A DNA stretch of 64,000 nucleotides from Dokdonella fugitiva (GTDB taxonomy: Bacteria; Pseudomonadota; Gammaproteobacteria; Xanthomonadales; Rhodanobacteraceae). Shown here piece by piece: positions 51,856-62,150 of this stretch. The translations under genes and the position numbers were made by a program. Location: NCBI RefSeq assembly GCF_004342425.1, contig NZ_SLWQ01000001.1, forward strand, positions 310,001-374,000. The letters are read 5' to 3'. The notes beneath the pieces were generated by a model. The model saw only the letters and a program-made list of their open reading frames with translations, did not search any database and was not told the DNA's origin. Each line of letters opens with the position of its first letter. The first letter of the stretch is position 1.

Positions 51856-52613
51856 TCAGCTGCGCAGCTTGTAGCCCGTGCGGAAGATCCACCACACCGC
51901 GACGAGGCAGAGCGCGAGGAAGCCGAGCGTGGCGAACGCACTCGTCGCCACGTCGACGTCGGCGATGCCGTAGAAGCTCCAGCGGAAGCCGCTGATGAGG
52001 TAGACGACCGGATTGAACAGCGTCACGCGCTGCCAGAACGGCGGCAGCATGTCGATCGAGTAGAACGCCCCGCCGAGGAAGGTCAGCGGCGTGACGACCA
52101 TGAGCGGAATCACCTGCAGCTTCTGGAAGTCGTCCGCCCACAGCCCGATGATGAAACCGAACAGGCTGAACGTGAGCGCGGTGAGCACGAGGAAGCCGAG
52201 CATCCACACCGGGTGTTCGATCTGGTACGGCACGAAGAAGCGCGCCGTGACGAGGATGAGCACGCCGAGCATGACCGACTTGGTCGCCGCGGCGCCGACG
52301 TAGCCGAGCACGACCTCGATGAACGACACCGGCGCCGACAGCAGCTCGAAGATCGTGCCGGCCCATTTCGGCATGTAGATGCCGAACGACGCATTCGAGA
52401 TGCTCTCGTTGAGCAGCGACAGCATGATCAGGCCGGGAATGATGAAGGCACCGTAGCTGACGCCACCGATGTCGCCCATGCGCGAGCCGATCGCCGAACC
52501 GAACACGACGAAATAGAGCGAGGTCGACAACACCGGCGAGGCGATCGACTGGGTGATCGTGCGGAACGTGCGCGCCATCTCGAAACGGTAGATCGCCTTG
52601 ACCGCGTGCAGGT

Positions 52614-52617
<4 letters not shown>
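51856..52617 (-). CDS. ABC-2 type transporter permease
   Basis: The 253-aa product has six membrane segments and the ABC-2 pattern ([67 protein letters not shown]). It overlaps the ATPase gene as ATGA, showing a coupled two-gene exporter. It resembles the YadH/NodJ-type permeases. The substrate cannot be read from the sequence. Confidence 0.93.
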
Positions 52618-53555
<938 letters not shown>

Positions 53556-53775
53556 GAGTCACTCGCGCAGGCGGCGGGCCTTCCATGCTAGCGGAGCTCG
53601 CGTTCGCCCGCGCGCGCGCAGGCATGCGCGGTGAGGGACACTGCGTCCCGTCACCGCGATCACCCGCATGACGAGCGCGGGCGGCCCGGATTCCGTGGCA
53701 CCTGCGTCGCACCCGCGTGCTTTCGCGTCCTCACGCCGGGTGCAATGATCGGCGCACCCCGTGGAGACCGCCACC

Positions 53776-54942
53776 ATGCACGTTCGATCCGCTGTCGCGG
53801 TGCTCGTCTGCCTGACCTCTGCAACCCGCGCCGCCACCCTCGAGGTCGGGCCGGGGCACGCCCATGCGACGCCTTGCGCGGCGATCGCCGCGGCCGCCGA
53901 CGGCGACACGATCCTCATCGACGCCGCCGGCAGCTACGCGGGCGACGTCTGCGCGTGGTCGAAGAACGGACTGACCCTGCGCGGCGTGAACGGGCGGCCG
54001 CGCATCGATGCGAACGGCGCGAGCGCGCAGGGCAAGGCGATCTGGGTGATCTCCGGCGCCGACACGACGATCGAGAACATCGAGCTCTCCGGCTGCCACG
54101 TGCCCGACATGAACGGCGCCGGCATCCGCCAGCAAGGCACCAACCTGACGGTGCGGCACGCCTGGTTTCACGACAACGAGAACGGCATCCTCGCCGGCGA
54201 AGACGTCGCGAGCACGATCACGATCGAGTACAGCGAGTTCGCCCACAACGGCGCCGGCGACGGTTTCTCGCACAATCTCTACGTCGGCCACGTCGGCCAT
54301 CTCGTGTTTCGCGCCAACTGGTCGCACGACGCGATCGTCGGGCACCTCCTGAAGTCGCGCGCCGCGCGCAACGACATCCTCTACAACCGCCTCACCGGCG
54401 AGGCGGGCAACGAGAGCTACGAGATCAACCTGCCCAATGGCGGCCTCACCTACGTCATCGGCAATCTCATCCAGCAGCCGTCGACGACGCAGAACAGCGC
54501 GATGCTCGACTACCTCAGCGAAGGCGCGGGGTCGAATACGGATTTCCGCCTGTTCGTCGTCAACAACACGTTCGTCAACGACCGCGGCGGCGGTACGTTC
54601 CTGCAAGTGGGCGGCAGCACGCCCGCGCTCGCGCGCAACAACATCTTCTTCGGTGGCGGCACGATCAGCACGCAGGCGGGCGCCGTGCTCGATCACAACT
54701 ACGCGGGCAGCGCGGACCTGTTCGTCGACGCGGCGCACTACGATTATCGCCTGCGCGCCGATGCTGGCGCCGTGATCGACCAGGGCGTCGACCCCGGCAG
54801 CGGCGGCGGTGAGGCGTTGCAGCCGGCGAGCATCTACGTCCACCCGGCCAACGTCGCCGCGCGTATCGTGAGCGGCGCGATCGACATCGGCGCTTATGAA
54901 TGGAGTGGTGAGGCGATCTTCAACGACGGCTTCGACGGCTGA
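53776..54942 (+). CDS. Secreted right-handed beta-helix protein with FNDGFDG tail
   Basis: The 388-aa product starts MHVRSAVAVLVCLTSATRAA (signal peptide; GGAG upstream). Parallel beta-helix rungs are suggested by DTTIENIELSGCHV, TNLTVRHAWFHDNENGILAG, TITIEYSEFAHNGAGDG and LFVVNNTFVN. The N-terminal motif GHAHATPCAAIAAAADGDTI is the pectate-lyase-like start seen in many such proteins. It ends GEAIFNDGFDG. Lyase active-site residues were not identified. The gene converges on the S33 peptidase with 12 bp between. Confidence 0.86.
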   Translation: MHVRSAVAVLVCLTSATRAATLEVGPGHAHATPCAAIAAAADGDTILIDAAGSYAGDVCAWSKNGLTLRGVNGRPRIDANGASAQGKAIWVISGADTTIENIELSGCHVPDMNGAGIRQQGTNLTVRHAWFHDNENGILAGEDVASTITIEYSEFAHNGAGDGFSHNLYVGHVGHLVFRANWSHDAIVGHLLKSRAARNDILYNRLTGEAGNESYEINLPNGGLTYVIGNLIQQPSTTQNSAMLDYLSEGAGSNTDFRLFVVNNTFVNDRGGGTFLQVGGSTPALARNNIFFGGGTISTQAGAVLDHNYAGSADLFVDAAHYDYRLRADAGAVIDQGVDPGSGGGEALQPASIYVHPANVAARIVSGAIDIGAYEWSGEAIFNDGFDG

Positions 54943-54954
54943 ATGCGTTTCGCC

Positions 54955-56409
54955 TCAAGGCGAGATCCTGAACGGCGGTCGCGGCGTGGCCGGACACGTG
55001 GTATCGATGGCTTCGACCGACCCCGTGCGGACGAGCGTCGCGTGCGCACTTGCCGCACATCGCGTCCAGCCGGAGTGCCCCTGCCCGCGCAGCACGAGGT
55101 CGGCGTGGCGAGCGAAGCCCTTCGCCACGCGGTCCGCGAACGCCTTCGGCGTCGCGGGGTCGACGTCGCCGGAAACGAACAGCGTCGGCACGGACGACAC
55201 GACCGGTGCACGATAGCCCGGCGGCAGCGTCGCCTGCGGCCAGCCTGCGCAGGCGGCGCGCTGTTCGCGCACGCGGTAGTCGCCGAGCCACGTGTGCGCC
55301 GTCGCGGCGGCGACTTCCGCGTCGGTGATGTACCTCACATCTTCCGCACAGGTGATCGAGAGGAACACCCCCGCGCTGAACTGGTGGTCGAACCCGCGCG
55401 CCGATTCGAGGATGCCATCGACGAGCGGCTTCCAGTCACCCTGGTGCGCACGATGGATCGTCCACGGCACGTCGGCGGCACCTGCCGGCGAATACATCAT
55501 GAAGCGCAGGCGTTCGGCGACGCGGCCCGCGTCGAGCGCGACCGGCCGTTCCGTACCGGCAACCGGAACCTCGACCCGGCCATCGGCGAGCCGCGCGAAC
55601 ACCTGCCTCGTCTCTTCGCGCAACGCAGGGAACGCGGCGGCGCAGCGCGCGTCGCTTTCGCACGCGCCGATCGTCGCGTCGAGCACGTCCTGCGACACGC
55701 GCGCGAACGGCAACGGAATCGGCACGTCGATCGGCACGACACTGCCGAGGTAGGCGGTGCGGACCGAGTCCGGGTAGGCATGCAGGTACACCTGCGTCGC
55801 GCGCGTGCCGTAGGACAAGGCATAGAGGTTGAGCCGGCCGTAGCCGAGCGCACGCCGGACGTGTTCGACGTCGTCGGCGAAGCGCGCGAACGAATATTGC
55901 GTGAGGTCGGCGCGCGCGGCGAGTTCGTCGCGGCAGCGCGCCACTGCCGCCGGCGGCAGGAAATGGGCGAGGCTCGCCGCCTCGTCCCCGGCCGCATGCA
56001 GCGTGCACGCGAGCGGTGCGGACCGGCCGGTACCACGCTGGTCGATCAGCAGGATGTCGCGATCCGTGAACGTCGCCGCGAGGTCGAGGCCGATGTCCGC
56101 GGCCGAATCGATCGCCGCCTGCCCAGGCCCACCCGAGAAGAACGCGATCGGATCGCGCCGCACGGGCATGCGTCTGGCCGGCAGCACGGCAACCGCGATC
56201 GACAGGTGGCGCCCGTCGGGTCGATCCGGGTTCTCCGGCACGTCGAACGCGCCGCAGCGCGCGGGCGTCGGCACGTCCGGCAACCGGCAATCGCCGAGCC
56301 GGGGCGAAGCGGCGCCGAAGGCGGCGTCCCTGCCGACGGCCGCCGCCCCAGCGACCAGCAGCAGCGACAGCGGCAGCGCCGCGAGCATGTGCACGGGTCG
56401 ATTCAGCAT
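54955..56409 (-). CDS. Secreted alpha/beta hydrolase, tripeptidyl aminopeptidase-like (S33)
   Basis: The 484-aa product has a signal peptide and an S33-type fold: oxyanion segment SGGPGQAA (92-99), LIDQRGTGRS, nucleophile Ser199 in ALSYGTRAT, the acid in VSGDVDPATP and His in RGQGHSGW. A C-terminal TAP-like region (CxxW, GYRAPVV) matches secreted tripeptidyl aminopeptidases. It removes N-terminal peptides in the periplasm or medium. It lacks the FxDGFE tail. Confidence 0.9.
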   Translation of the reverse strand: MLNRPVHMLAALPLSLLLVAGAAAVGRDAAFGAASPRLGDCRLPDVPTPARCGAFDVPENPDRPDGRHLSIAVAVLPARRMPVRRDPIAFFSGGPGQAAIDSAADIGLDLAATFTDRDILLIDQRGTGRSAPLACTLHAAGDEAASLAHFLPPAAVARCRDELAARADLTQYSFARFADDVEHVRRALGYGRLNLYALSYGTRATQVYLHAYPDSVRTAYLGSVVPIDVPIPLPFARVSQDVLDATIGACESDARCAAAFPALREETRQVFARLADGRVEVPVAGTERPVALDAGRVAERLRFMMYSPAGAADVPWTIHRAHQGDWKPLVDGILESARGFDHQFSAGVFLSITCAEDVRYITDAEVAAATAHTWLGDYRVREQRAACAGWPQATLPPGYRAPVVSSVPTLFVSGDVDPATPKAFADRVAKGFARHADLVLRGQGHSGWTRCAASAHATLVRTGSVEAIDTTCPATPRPPFRISP

Positions 56410-56789
56410 TGATGGCCCCCTTTCCGCATGGGATGCGCAGCGGTCGCGCAGCGTTTATGCCCGAGCCGCCGTTTTTGCGGGAAGCGGCTTGCGCCACCAT
56501 GCCTGCCATGACGGCGCCGACGCCACCCACCCGCGGAACGTGAACGCGGCATGGAAGGGCTCGATGCGCTCGGAGCCCGCCTGGCGCAGCCATGCGGCGC
56601 CGGCATCGGGGTCGAGCAGCCGACGGCTCCGCCGAGGGTGGCTCATTTCTGCCATGGCATAAATCTGCCGGCCGATTCGTTTGACAGGGCCGCGTGGCGT
56701 GTCGACGATCGTGGGCTTCCGGCGCCGCCGCCCGCGTGCCTCGAAGCCTCGTGGGTTGGCTGCCTTCGCAGATCAGATCAGAGGTCCGC
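56410..56789 (+). promoter_or_regulatory. 380-bp divergent spacer with a candidate promoter
   Basis: A perfect TTGACA (56691-56696) and GACGAT (56714-56719), 17 bp apart, lie about 70 bp upstream of the ATG at 56790. The -10 match is weak. The spacer otherwise is GC-rich, with a polar open frame on the plus strand that shows no coding character. Confidence 0.35.
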
Positions 56790-58241
56790 ATGCGCACATC
56801 CGTCCTTGGCATTGGTTCTTTCGCGATCGCTGCCGCCGCCGCGTTCACCGCGGCCCCGACCCGTGCCGACGTCATCGGCACGTCGATAGGCACCGACCTC
56901 GTGGTCGACTCGTCGTTCGGCACCACCGGCGGCTACACGGTCGTCAACTACAACGACGACGCCGGCACCTGGGACGAAGTGGTGCGGCTGATCCCTGCCG
57001 ACGGCGGCGGCACCTGGATGACCGGCTTCCATCGCACCGACGCCAACGGCGACCGCTTCGCGATCGCCCGCCTCGACGCGAACGGCGTGCTGGACCCCAG
57101 CTACGGCGACGGCGGCAAGCGCCTTGCCGACACCGCGATCAATCTCATCCGCGACGTGATCCTCGTCGAGGATCGCTTCTATCTCACCGGCATCCACTAC
57201 CTCGATGGCGGGCTCGGCGATGCGGTCGCGGCCTGCGTCATGCTCGACGGCACGCCCTGCGCGGGCTTCGGCGACGCGGGCTCGGTCGAGCTGCCGCTCA
57301 ATGCACCGGGCTTCAACAGCGACGGCGCGCGCATCCTCGAACGAAACGGCGCGCTGTACGTGATCGGCAACACCGATCCGGGCGGCAAGAGCGGCCATTC
57401 GAGCGCGATCGTCGTCGCCAAGCTCGATGCCGCGACCGGCGCGCTCGACCCGGGCTTCGGCGACGGCAGCGGCCCGCTCCCGGGCTCCGTCGTGTACGAC
57501 CCCAACCTCATCGAGGACAGTTGGGACTTCGCCTATGCAGCCGCCTTCGCCGGGAACGGCGACATCCTCGTCGGCGGCTCCGCGCAGTACGACCGCGGCA
57601 CGAAGGCGTACGTGCTCGCGCTGGACCCGGCCACCGGCGCGCCGGACGGCGCATTCGGCGACGGCGGCTTCGCATGGGCATCGCTGCAGAACGGCGTGCA
57701 CAGCGACGAACTCACCGTGCGCGCGCTGCACGTGTACGACGACGGCCGCATCGTCGCCGCCGGCAACGCGAACCACGACGACGAGTTCTTCAACTCGATC
57801 ACCGGCATCCTGCTCCTTTCGCTGCAGCCGGACGGCACGCGGTCGCCCGGGTTCGGCGTCGACGGCCTCTCGCACGTGGATGCCGGCATCAACCTGCAGG
57901 TGACCGACTTCGCCGTGCGCCCGAACGGCGACCTGCTCGTGTCGACGCCGTCGAACGGCCTCGTGCCGGACGACTACATCTCCGACAGCCTGCAATCGGT
58001 GCTCCAGTTCGACGCTGCCGGCAACGGACCGACCGCGACGATATCGTTCGAATATCCCTCGCTGGTGCAGCCGCAAGGCTGGCCGATGTCACTGCTCGTC
58101 GATGCCGACGACCGCGTGCTCGTCGGCGGCGCACGCCTCTGGGACTACATCTTCCCGGTCCCCGACGCCGACCACGTCGTCACGCGCCTCGTCCGCGACG
58201 TCATCTTCGCCAACGGCTTCGACGGGCTCGTCGTGCACTGA
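56790..58241 (+). CDS. Secreted delta-60-repeat-type protein with FANGFDG tail
   Basis: The 483-aa product has a signal peptide (MRTSVLGIGSFAIAAAAAFT) and delta-60-like units (LDPSYGDGGKRLA, LDPGFGDGSGPL, PDGAFGDGGFAW, RSPGFGVDGLSHV), each with strands such as GRIVAAGNAN and GDILVGGSA. The end RDVIFANGFDGLVVH carries the shared motif with four extra residues. GAGG lies before the ATG. It belongs to the same class as 38945. Confidence 0.85.
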   Translation: MRTSVLGIGSFAIAAAAAFTAAPTRADVIGTSIGTDLVVDSSFGTTGGYTVVNYNDDAGTWDEVVRLIPADGGGTWMTGFHRTDANGDRFAIARLDANGVLDPSYGDGGKRLADTAINLIRDVILVEDRFYLTGIHYLDGGLGDAVAACVMLDGTPCAGFGDAGSVELPLNAPGFNSDGARILERNGALYVIGNTDPGGKSGHSSAIVVAKLDAATGALDPGFGDGSGPLPGSVVYDPNLIEDSWDFAYAAAFAGNGDILVGGSAQYDRGTKAYVLALDPATGAPDGAFGDGGFAWASLQNGVHSDELTVRALHVYDDGRIVAAGNANHDDEFFNSITGILLLSLQPDGTRSPGFGVDGLSHVDAGINLQVTDFAVRPNGDLLVSTPSNGLVPDDYISDSLQSVLQFDAAGNGPTATISFEYPSLVQPQGWPMSLLVDADDRVLVGGARLWDYIFPVPDADHVVTRLVRDVIFANGFDGLVVH

Positions 58242-58275
58242 GCCGCTCGGCTGGGAACAGAAGCGGAAAGCGGAA

Positions 58276-58470
58276 AGACTGAAACACGAAGGACACGAAG
58301 GAAGAGCGGCCGCAGGGAATGGCGAACGCCTGATATCCCTGCCTCGCCTCCTTCGTGGCGTGCCCCGGCCCTGCGCTCGAATGTGGAGCCGTGCCGGTCT
58401 GCTGCGCGTGGCCCGTGTCGAATTCTTGCCGGCTTTCCGCTTTTCCTTCGTGTCCTTCGTGGTTCAATCG
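58276..58470. repeat. ACGAAGGACACGAAGG inverted repeat element, copy 2
   Basis: The left arm (58276-58306, GACTGAAACACGAAGGACAC) is the near-perfect reverse complement of the right arm (58440-58470, GTGTCCTTCGTGGTTCAATC). The centre of about 130 bp has no gene. The right arm overlaps the 3' end of the GH15 gene and supplies its stop codon. Confidence 0.75.
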
Positions 58471-60344
58471 GTTTTGCCCGGCTTCGTGCGGCGCTTGGTA
58501 TTCAGCCTCGGCGCTCGCGCACCCGCGCGCGTGCCGGCGTCGACCTGCCCGGCGCTGCGGTCGGCGCGTTGTTCGGCGGGGGGCGCGATGCGGCGCAGGT
58601 TGAGCGCCGTGTTGATCAGCGCGATGTGCGAGAACGCCTGCGGGAAATTTCCGACGAGGCGCTTCGCGTCGACGTCGTATTCCTCCGCCAGCAGGCCGAC
58701 GTCGTTGCGGATCGCGAGCAGGCGCCGGAACAGGCGCTCGGCGTCGCGTCGGCGGCCGAGCATCGTGTACGCGTCGGCGAGCCAGAAGCTGCAAGCGAGG
58801 AACGCGCCCTCACCCGCGGGCAGGCCGTCGCCGGCGGCTTCGCTGTCGTAGCGCAGCACGAAGCCGCGGCGCACCAGGTCGCGCTCGATCGCGGCCACGG
58901 TGCCGACGATGCGCGGATCGCGCGGCGGCAGGAAGCCGAGCTGCGGCATGAGCAGCAGGCTCGCGTCGAGGTGGCGGCTGCCGTAGCTGCGCACGAAGGT
59001 CTTGCGGCGGCGGTCGTAGCCCTTCTCGCAGACCTCGCGGTGGATGCGATCGCGCAGGCGCCGCCAGTGCGCGACCGGCCCGTCGAGGCCGAGGCGTTCG
59101 ACGCTCTTCACGGCGCGATCGAAGGCGACCCAGGCCATCACGCGCGAGTAGGTGAACGCGGCCGGCTCGCCGCGGACTTCCCAGATGCCGGCGTCGGGTT
59201 CCTGCCAGACGGACTCGAGGTGTTCGAGCAGCGCGCGCTGCAGGTCCCAGCCCGATGCATTCGTCGACAGCGAACCGCGGCGTGCGTGGTGCAGCGTGTC
59301 CATGAGTTCGCCGTACACATCCAGTTGCAGCTGCGCGTGCGCGGCATTGCCGACGCGGACCGGCGCGGAACCCTCGTAGCCGGCGAGCCACGGCACCGTC
59401 CATTCGGTGAGCCGGCGCTCGCCGGCGAGGCCATACATGATCTGCATCTGGCCCGGGTTGCCAGCGACCGCGCGCAGCAGCCAGTCGCGCCACGCGGCCG
59501 CCTCCTCGAAGAAGCCCGCGTTCATCATCGCGAGCAGTGACAGGGTCGCATCGCGCACCCAGCAGTAGCGGTAGTCCCAGTTGCGACCGCCGCCGAGTGC
59601 CTCGGGTAACGACGTCGTCGGCGCCGCGACGATGCCGCCGGTCGGTGCATAGGTGAGAGCCTTGAGGATGATGAGCGAACGGCGGATGTCGGAGCCCCAG
59701 CGCCCTTCGCCTTCGAAACGCGCGCTCCACGCGGTCCAGAACGCCTCGGTCTGTTGCAGCGCGATCTTCGGCTCGATCGCGCGCGGCGGTGGTTCGTGCG
59801 AGCGCGCGTAGGTGAGAACGAACGGCACCGCGTCGCCGCGTTCGACCGTGAACGCGGCGGTCATGCGCTCACCGCCGCCGCGCACGCCGACCGGCGTGCG
59901 CAAGGTGACGCTGTCGGGCCCGGCGATCGCGCGCAGGGCACCGTCGCCGAGCTGCGCGACCCATGGCACCTGTGCGCCGTAACCGAACCGCAGCACGAGG
60001 TCCATCGTCATCGGCACGCGTCCTTCGTCGCCACGCACGATGCGCACGACGTCGGACGCGGCGCCGCGCGGCGGCATGAAGTCGACCAGCGTCACGCGGC
60101 CGGTACGCGTCTCGAACGTGGTCTCGAGCACGAGCGTCGCGCCACGATAGGCGCGCCTCGTCGAGCGCAGGGCGCCACGCGGACGGATGCGCCAGCGCCC
60201 GTTGTCGGCCTTGCCGAGCAGCGCGGCGAGGCAGGCGTCGCTGTCGAAGCGCGGCCAGCACAACCAGTCGATCGCGCCGTCGCGCCCGACCAGCGCAGCC
60301 GTCTCGCAGTCGCCGATGAGCGCGTAGTCCTCAATGCGCGCCAT
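58464..60344 (-). CDS. Glycoside hydrolase family 15 protein (glucoamylase/trehalase-like)
   Basis: The 626-aa product starts MARIEDYALIGDCETAALVG and IDWLCWPRFDS, the N-terminal signature of bacterial GH15. The catalytic region shows GGGRNWDYRYCWVRDATL, SRVMAWVAFDRA, LLAEEYD and NFPQAFSH. Such enzymes release glucose from alpha-1,4-glucans or trehalose. There is no signal peptide, so it acts in the cytoplasm. Its start overlaps the stop of the glucose dehydrogenase gene by 14 bp. The last 13 residues (NTKRRTKPGKTD) lie at a repeat-element edge. Confidence 0.92.
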   Translation of the reverse strand: MARIEDYALIGDCETAALVGRDGAIDWLCWPRFDSDACLAALLGKADNGRWRIRPRGALRSTRRAYRGATLVLETTFETRTGRVTLVDFMPPRGAASDVVRIVRGDEGRVPMTMDLVLRFGYGAQVPWVAQLGDGALRAIAGPDSVTLRTPVGVRGGGERMTAAFTVERGDAVPFVLTYARSHEPPPRAIEPKIALQQTEAFWTAWSARFEGEGRWGSDIRRSLIILKALTYAPTGGIVAAPTTSLPEALGGGRNWDYRYCWVRDATLSLLAMMNAGFFEEAAAWRDWLLRAVAGNPGQMQIMYGLAGERRLTEWTVPWLAGYEGSAPVRVGNAAHAQLQLDVYGELMDTLHHARRGSLSTNASGWDLQRALLEHLESVWQEPDAGIWEVRGEPAAFTYSRVMAWVAFDRAVKSVERLGLDGPVAHWRRLRDRIHREVCEKGYDRRRKTFVRSYGSRHLDASLLLMPQLGFLPPRDPRIVGTVAAIERDLVRRGFVLRYDSEAAGDGLPAGEGAFLACSFWLADAYTMLGRRRDAERLFRRLLAIRNDVGLLAEEYDVDAKRLVGNFPQAFSHIALINTALNLRRIAPPAEQRADRSAGQVDAGTRAGARAPRLNTKRRTKPGKTD

Positions 60345-61416
60345 GGCGCGTGGTGAAATCGAGCACGACCTTGACGTCGTCGGGGTGCGGTGCGAACGCG
60401 TCCTGCCAGGCGTCGAGCGCAACGCGCCGCGTGACGAGCCGGTTGAGCCAGTGCCGGTCGGCGGCGGCGAGCGCGGCCGCGCCCGCGGCGTAGTGCGCGC
60501 GGCGCGCGTTCACGGAACCGAACACGACGGCATTCTCGAGCACCATCTCGCGATTTATCGCGCCCGCGTCGACGCCGGTCTTCGTGCCGGCGCGCGAGAC
60601 GCCGGTCAGGCAGAGGATGCCGTTCGGACGCAGGCGGCGGATCGCCTCGAGGATCACGCTCGATGCGCCCGTGCACTCGATGACGACGTCGAAGGTTGCG
60701 CTCGCCGGCGGCGGCGTGCGCGCCGTGGCGTAGCGCGCGCCGAGTTCGCGCACGAGTTCGGGCTTGGGGCCCGACTCCGCGCGATCGTAGACGGCGACCT
60801 CGCAACCACGCTGCGCGCCCATCATCGCGGCGAGCAGGCCGATCGGTCCCGCGCCGGTGACCCAGACGTCGCGGATCGTGCTCGCCGAAGAACGCGCGGC
60901 GAAGCGCTCGATCTCGGCCCAGGCCTTGGCGACGACGCTCGCCGGCTCCGTCAGCACGCCCGCGATGCCGAGCGCAGGGTCGACGCGCACGGCGAACTCC
61001 GGCTCGATCCGCACGATCTCCGCGCCATAACCGTCACGCGCCTTGATGCCGCGTTCGGTGTAGCGGCCGTTCTCGCACAGGTCCCATTCGCCGATCGCGC
61101 AATGCGCGCACGGCACGGGATCCGGCCGTCGCACGATGCCCGCGACCGCGTCACCCGGCGCGAAACCGCTGCCGTCCGGCGCCTCGAGCACATGGCCGAG
61201 TGATTCGTGCCCGATCACGAGGCGCTCGCGACCCGGCGGCGCCTCGCCGTAGTCGCCCGCGAGCAGTTCGCGATCGGTTCCGCACACGCCGATCGCATCG
61301 ACCGCGACGACGAGCGCCCCTTCGTCGGCCTCCGGCGCAGGCAAGGTTTCGAGTCGCGCCGACCCCGCGATCCCGGGCACGAACGTGACGGCACGGCGGC
61401 GGCGATCGGCGTCCAT
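60331..61416 (-). CDS. gdh: Zinc-dependent glucose 1-dehydrogenase (MDR family)
   Basis: The 361-aa product is a medium-chain dehydrogenase with catalytic-zinc ligands Cys45 (GVCGTDRELLAG) and His70-Glu71, a Cys103-Cys106-Cys114 structural-zinc cluster, and the NAD(P)-binding GAGPIGLLAAM. CGTDRELLAGDYG matches archaeal and bacterial glucose dehydrogenases. It would oxidise glucose to gluconolactone. It precedes the GH15 gene with an overlap, giving a two-step glucan-to-gluconolactone unit. Assignment of substrate is by family. Confidence 0.88.
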   Translation of the reverse strand: MDADRRRRAVTFVPGIAGSARLETLPAPEADEGALVVAVDAIGVCGTDRELLAGDYGEAPPGRERLVIGHESLGHVLEAPDGSGFAPGDAVAGIVRRPDPVPCAHCAIGEWDLCENGRYTERGIKARDGYGAEIVRIEPEFAVRVDPALGIAGVLTEPASVVAKAWAEIERFAARSSASTIRDVWVTGAGPIGLLAAMMGAQRGCEVAVYDRAESGPKPELVRELGARYATARTPPPASATFDVVIECTGASSVILEAIRRLRPNGILCLTGVSRAGTKTGVDAGAINREMVLENAVVFGSVNARRAHYAAGAAALAAADRHWLNRLVTRRVALDAWQDAFAPHPDDVKVVLDFTTRHGAH

Positions 61417-61481
61417 GCGACACGACTACGCCTGCGGCACTGAATCGCGCCTTATCGCGGCGGGGTTCGAAGTCAGGATCA

Positions 61482-61630
61482 AAAGATTGAATACGAAGGA
61501 CACAGAAAATGTCGCTTGAAACACGGAGCACACCGGAAGGCGACCTTTCTGGTCGAGAGCTACTTCTCCGTGCGCTCCGTGCTTCAATCGTGATCTCCTG
61601 TGTTTCCTTCGCGCCCTTCGCGTTTCGGTC
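61482..61630. repeat. ACGAAGG-type inverted repeat element, copy 3
   Basis: AAAGATTGAATACGAAGGAC opens, with a second set CTTGAAACACGGAGCACACC and the complementary arms CTCCGTGCGCTCCGTGCTTC and GTTTCCTTCGCGCCCTTCGC. The element seems nested and is more diverged than copy 2. It lies in the 414-bp spacer upstream of the small secreted gene. Confidence 0.6.
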
Positions 61631-61696
61631 TCCGCTTCCCCGGAAGCCGCGCTGCTTCCGGTGACCGGCGCGGCTCGCGCTGCGCGAACGCCGGCA

Positions 61697-61729
61697 GGGT
61701 GGATCAAGCCGCGCAGCGGCTGATCCGCC
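61697..61729. repeat. GGCGGATC palindromic repeat, copy 2
   Basis: GGGTGGATCAAGCCGCGCAG and GCGGCTGATCCGCC form an imperfect palindrome, closely like the unit at 17572. The spacer from here to 61830 shows TATACTCGG (61796-61804), a possible -10 box, before the next gene. Confidence 0.55.
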
Positions 61730-61830
61730 TTTGCGCATCAGCGACGGCGTGCGGCTTCGCTGTCGCGCCGGGCGACAATGTTCGCGGCAGGTGCGTATAC
61801 TCGGCCTACTCGACTCCACAGGGGGAATCG

Positions 61831-62148
61831 ATGCACATGTTCACGACGCGCCTTTGCAGGCGCGCGCGGCTGCTCGCGCCCGCGATCGCATTCGGCGCAT
61901 GCGCCGTGCTGCTCGCCTCGCCGGTCAGCGACAGCCGCGCAGGCACGCCGACGTATTCGATCGGCTTCCATCGCATCAGTTCAGGCGCGGCGCGGCTGCG
62001 CGGCGCGTGCTACCGCGTCGCCGGCAGCGTCGGCGAAGCCGCGCCCGGCTATTCGAGCGGGCCGACGATGGAAGTGATTTCCGGTTTCTGGACGGCCGCG
62101 GCGAATCCGCCGGACCAGATGTTCTTCAGCGGATTCGAGGGGTGCTGA
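61831..62148 (+). CDS. Small secreted protein with a FSGFEGC end
   Basis: The 105-aa product has a long basic signal region ([20 protein letters not shown] through VSDSRAG) and a short domain with GSVGEAAPG...VISGFW, the GSVGQ/GGFW pattern of many small secreted proteins. It ends [11 protein letters not shown], the shared motif followed by a terminal Cys. The stop is two bases before the start of the collagen-like gene, whose GAGGGG ribosome site lies within the motif codons, so the two are coupled. Confidence 0.72.
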   Translation: MHMFTTRLCRRARLLAPAIAFGACAVLLASPVSDSRAGTPTYSIGFHRISSGAARLRGACYRVAGSVGEAAPGYSSGPTMEVISGFWTAAANPPDQMFFSGFEGC

Positions 62149-62150
62149 CG

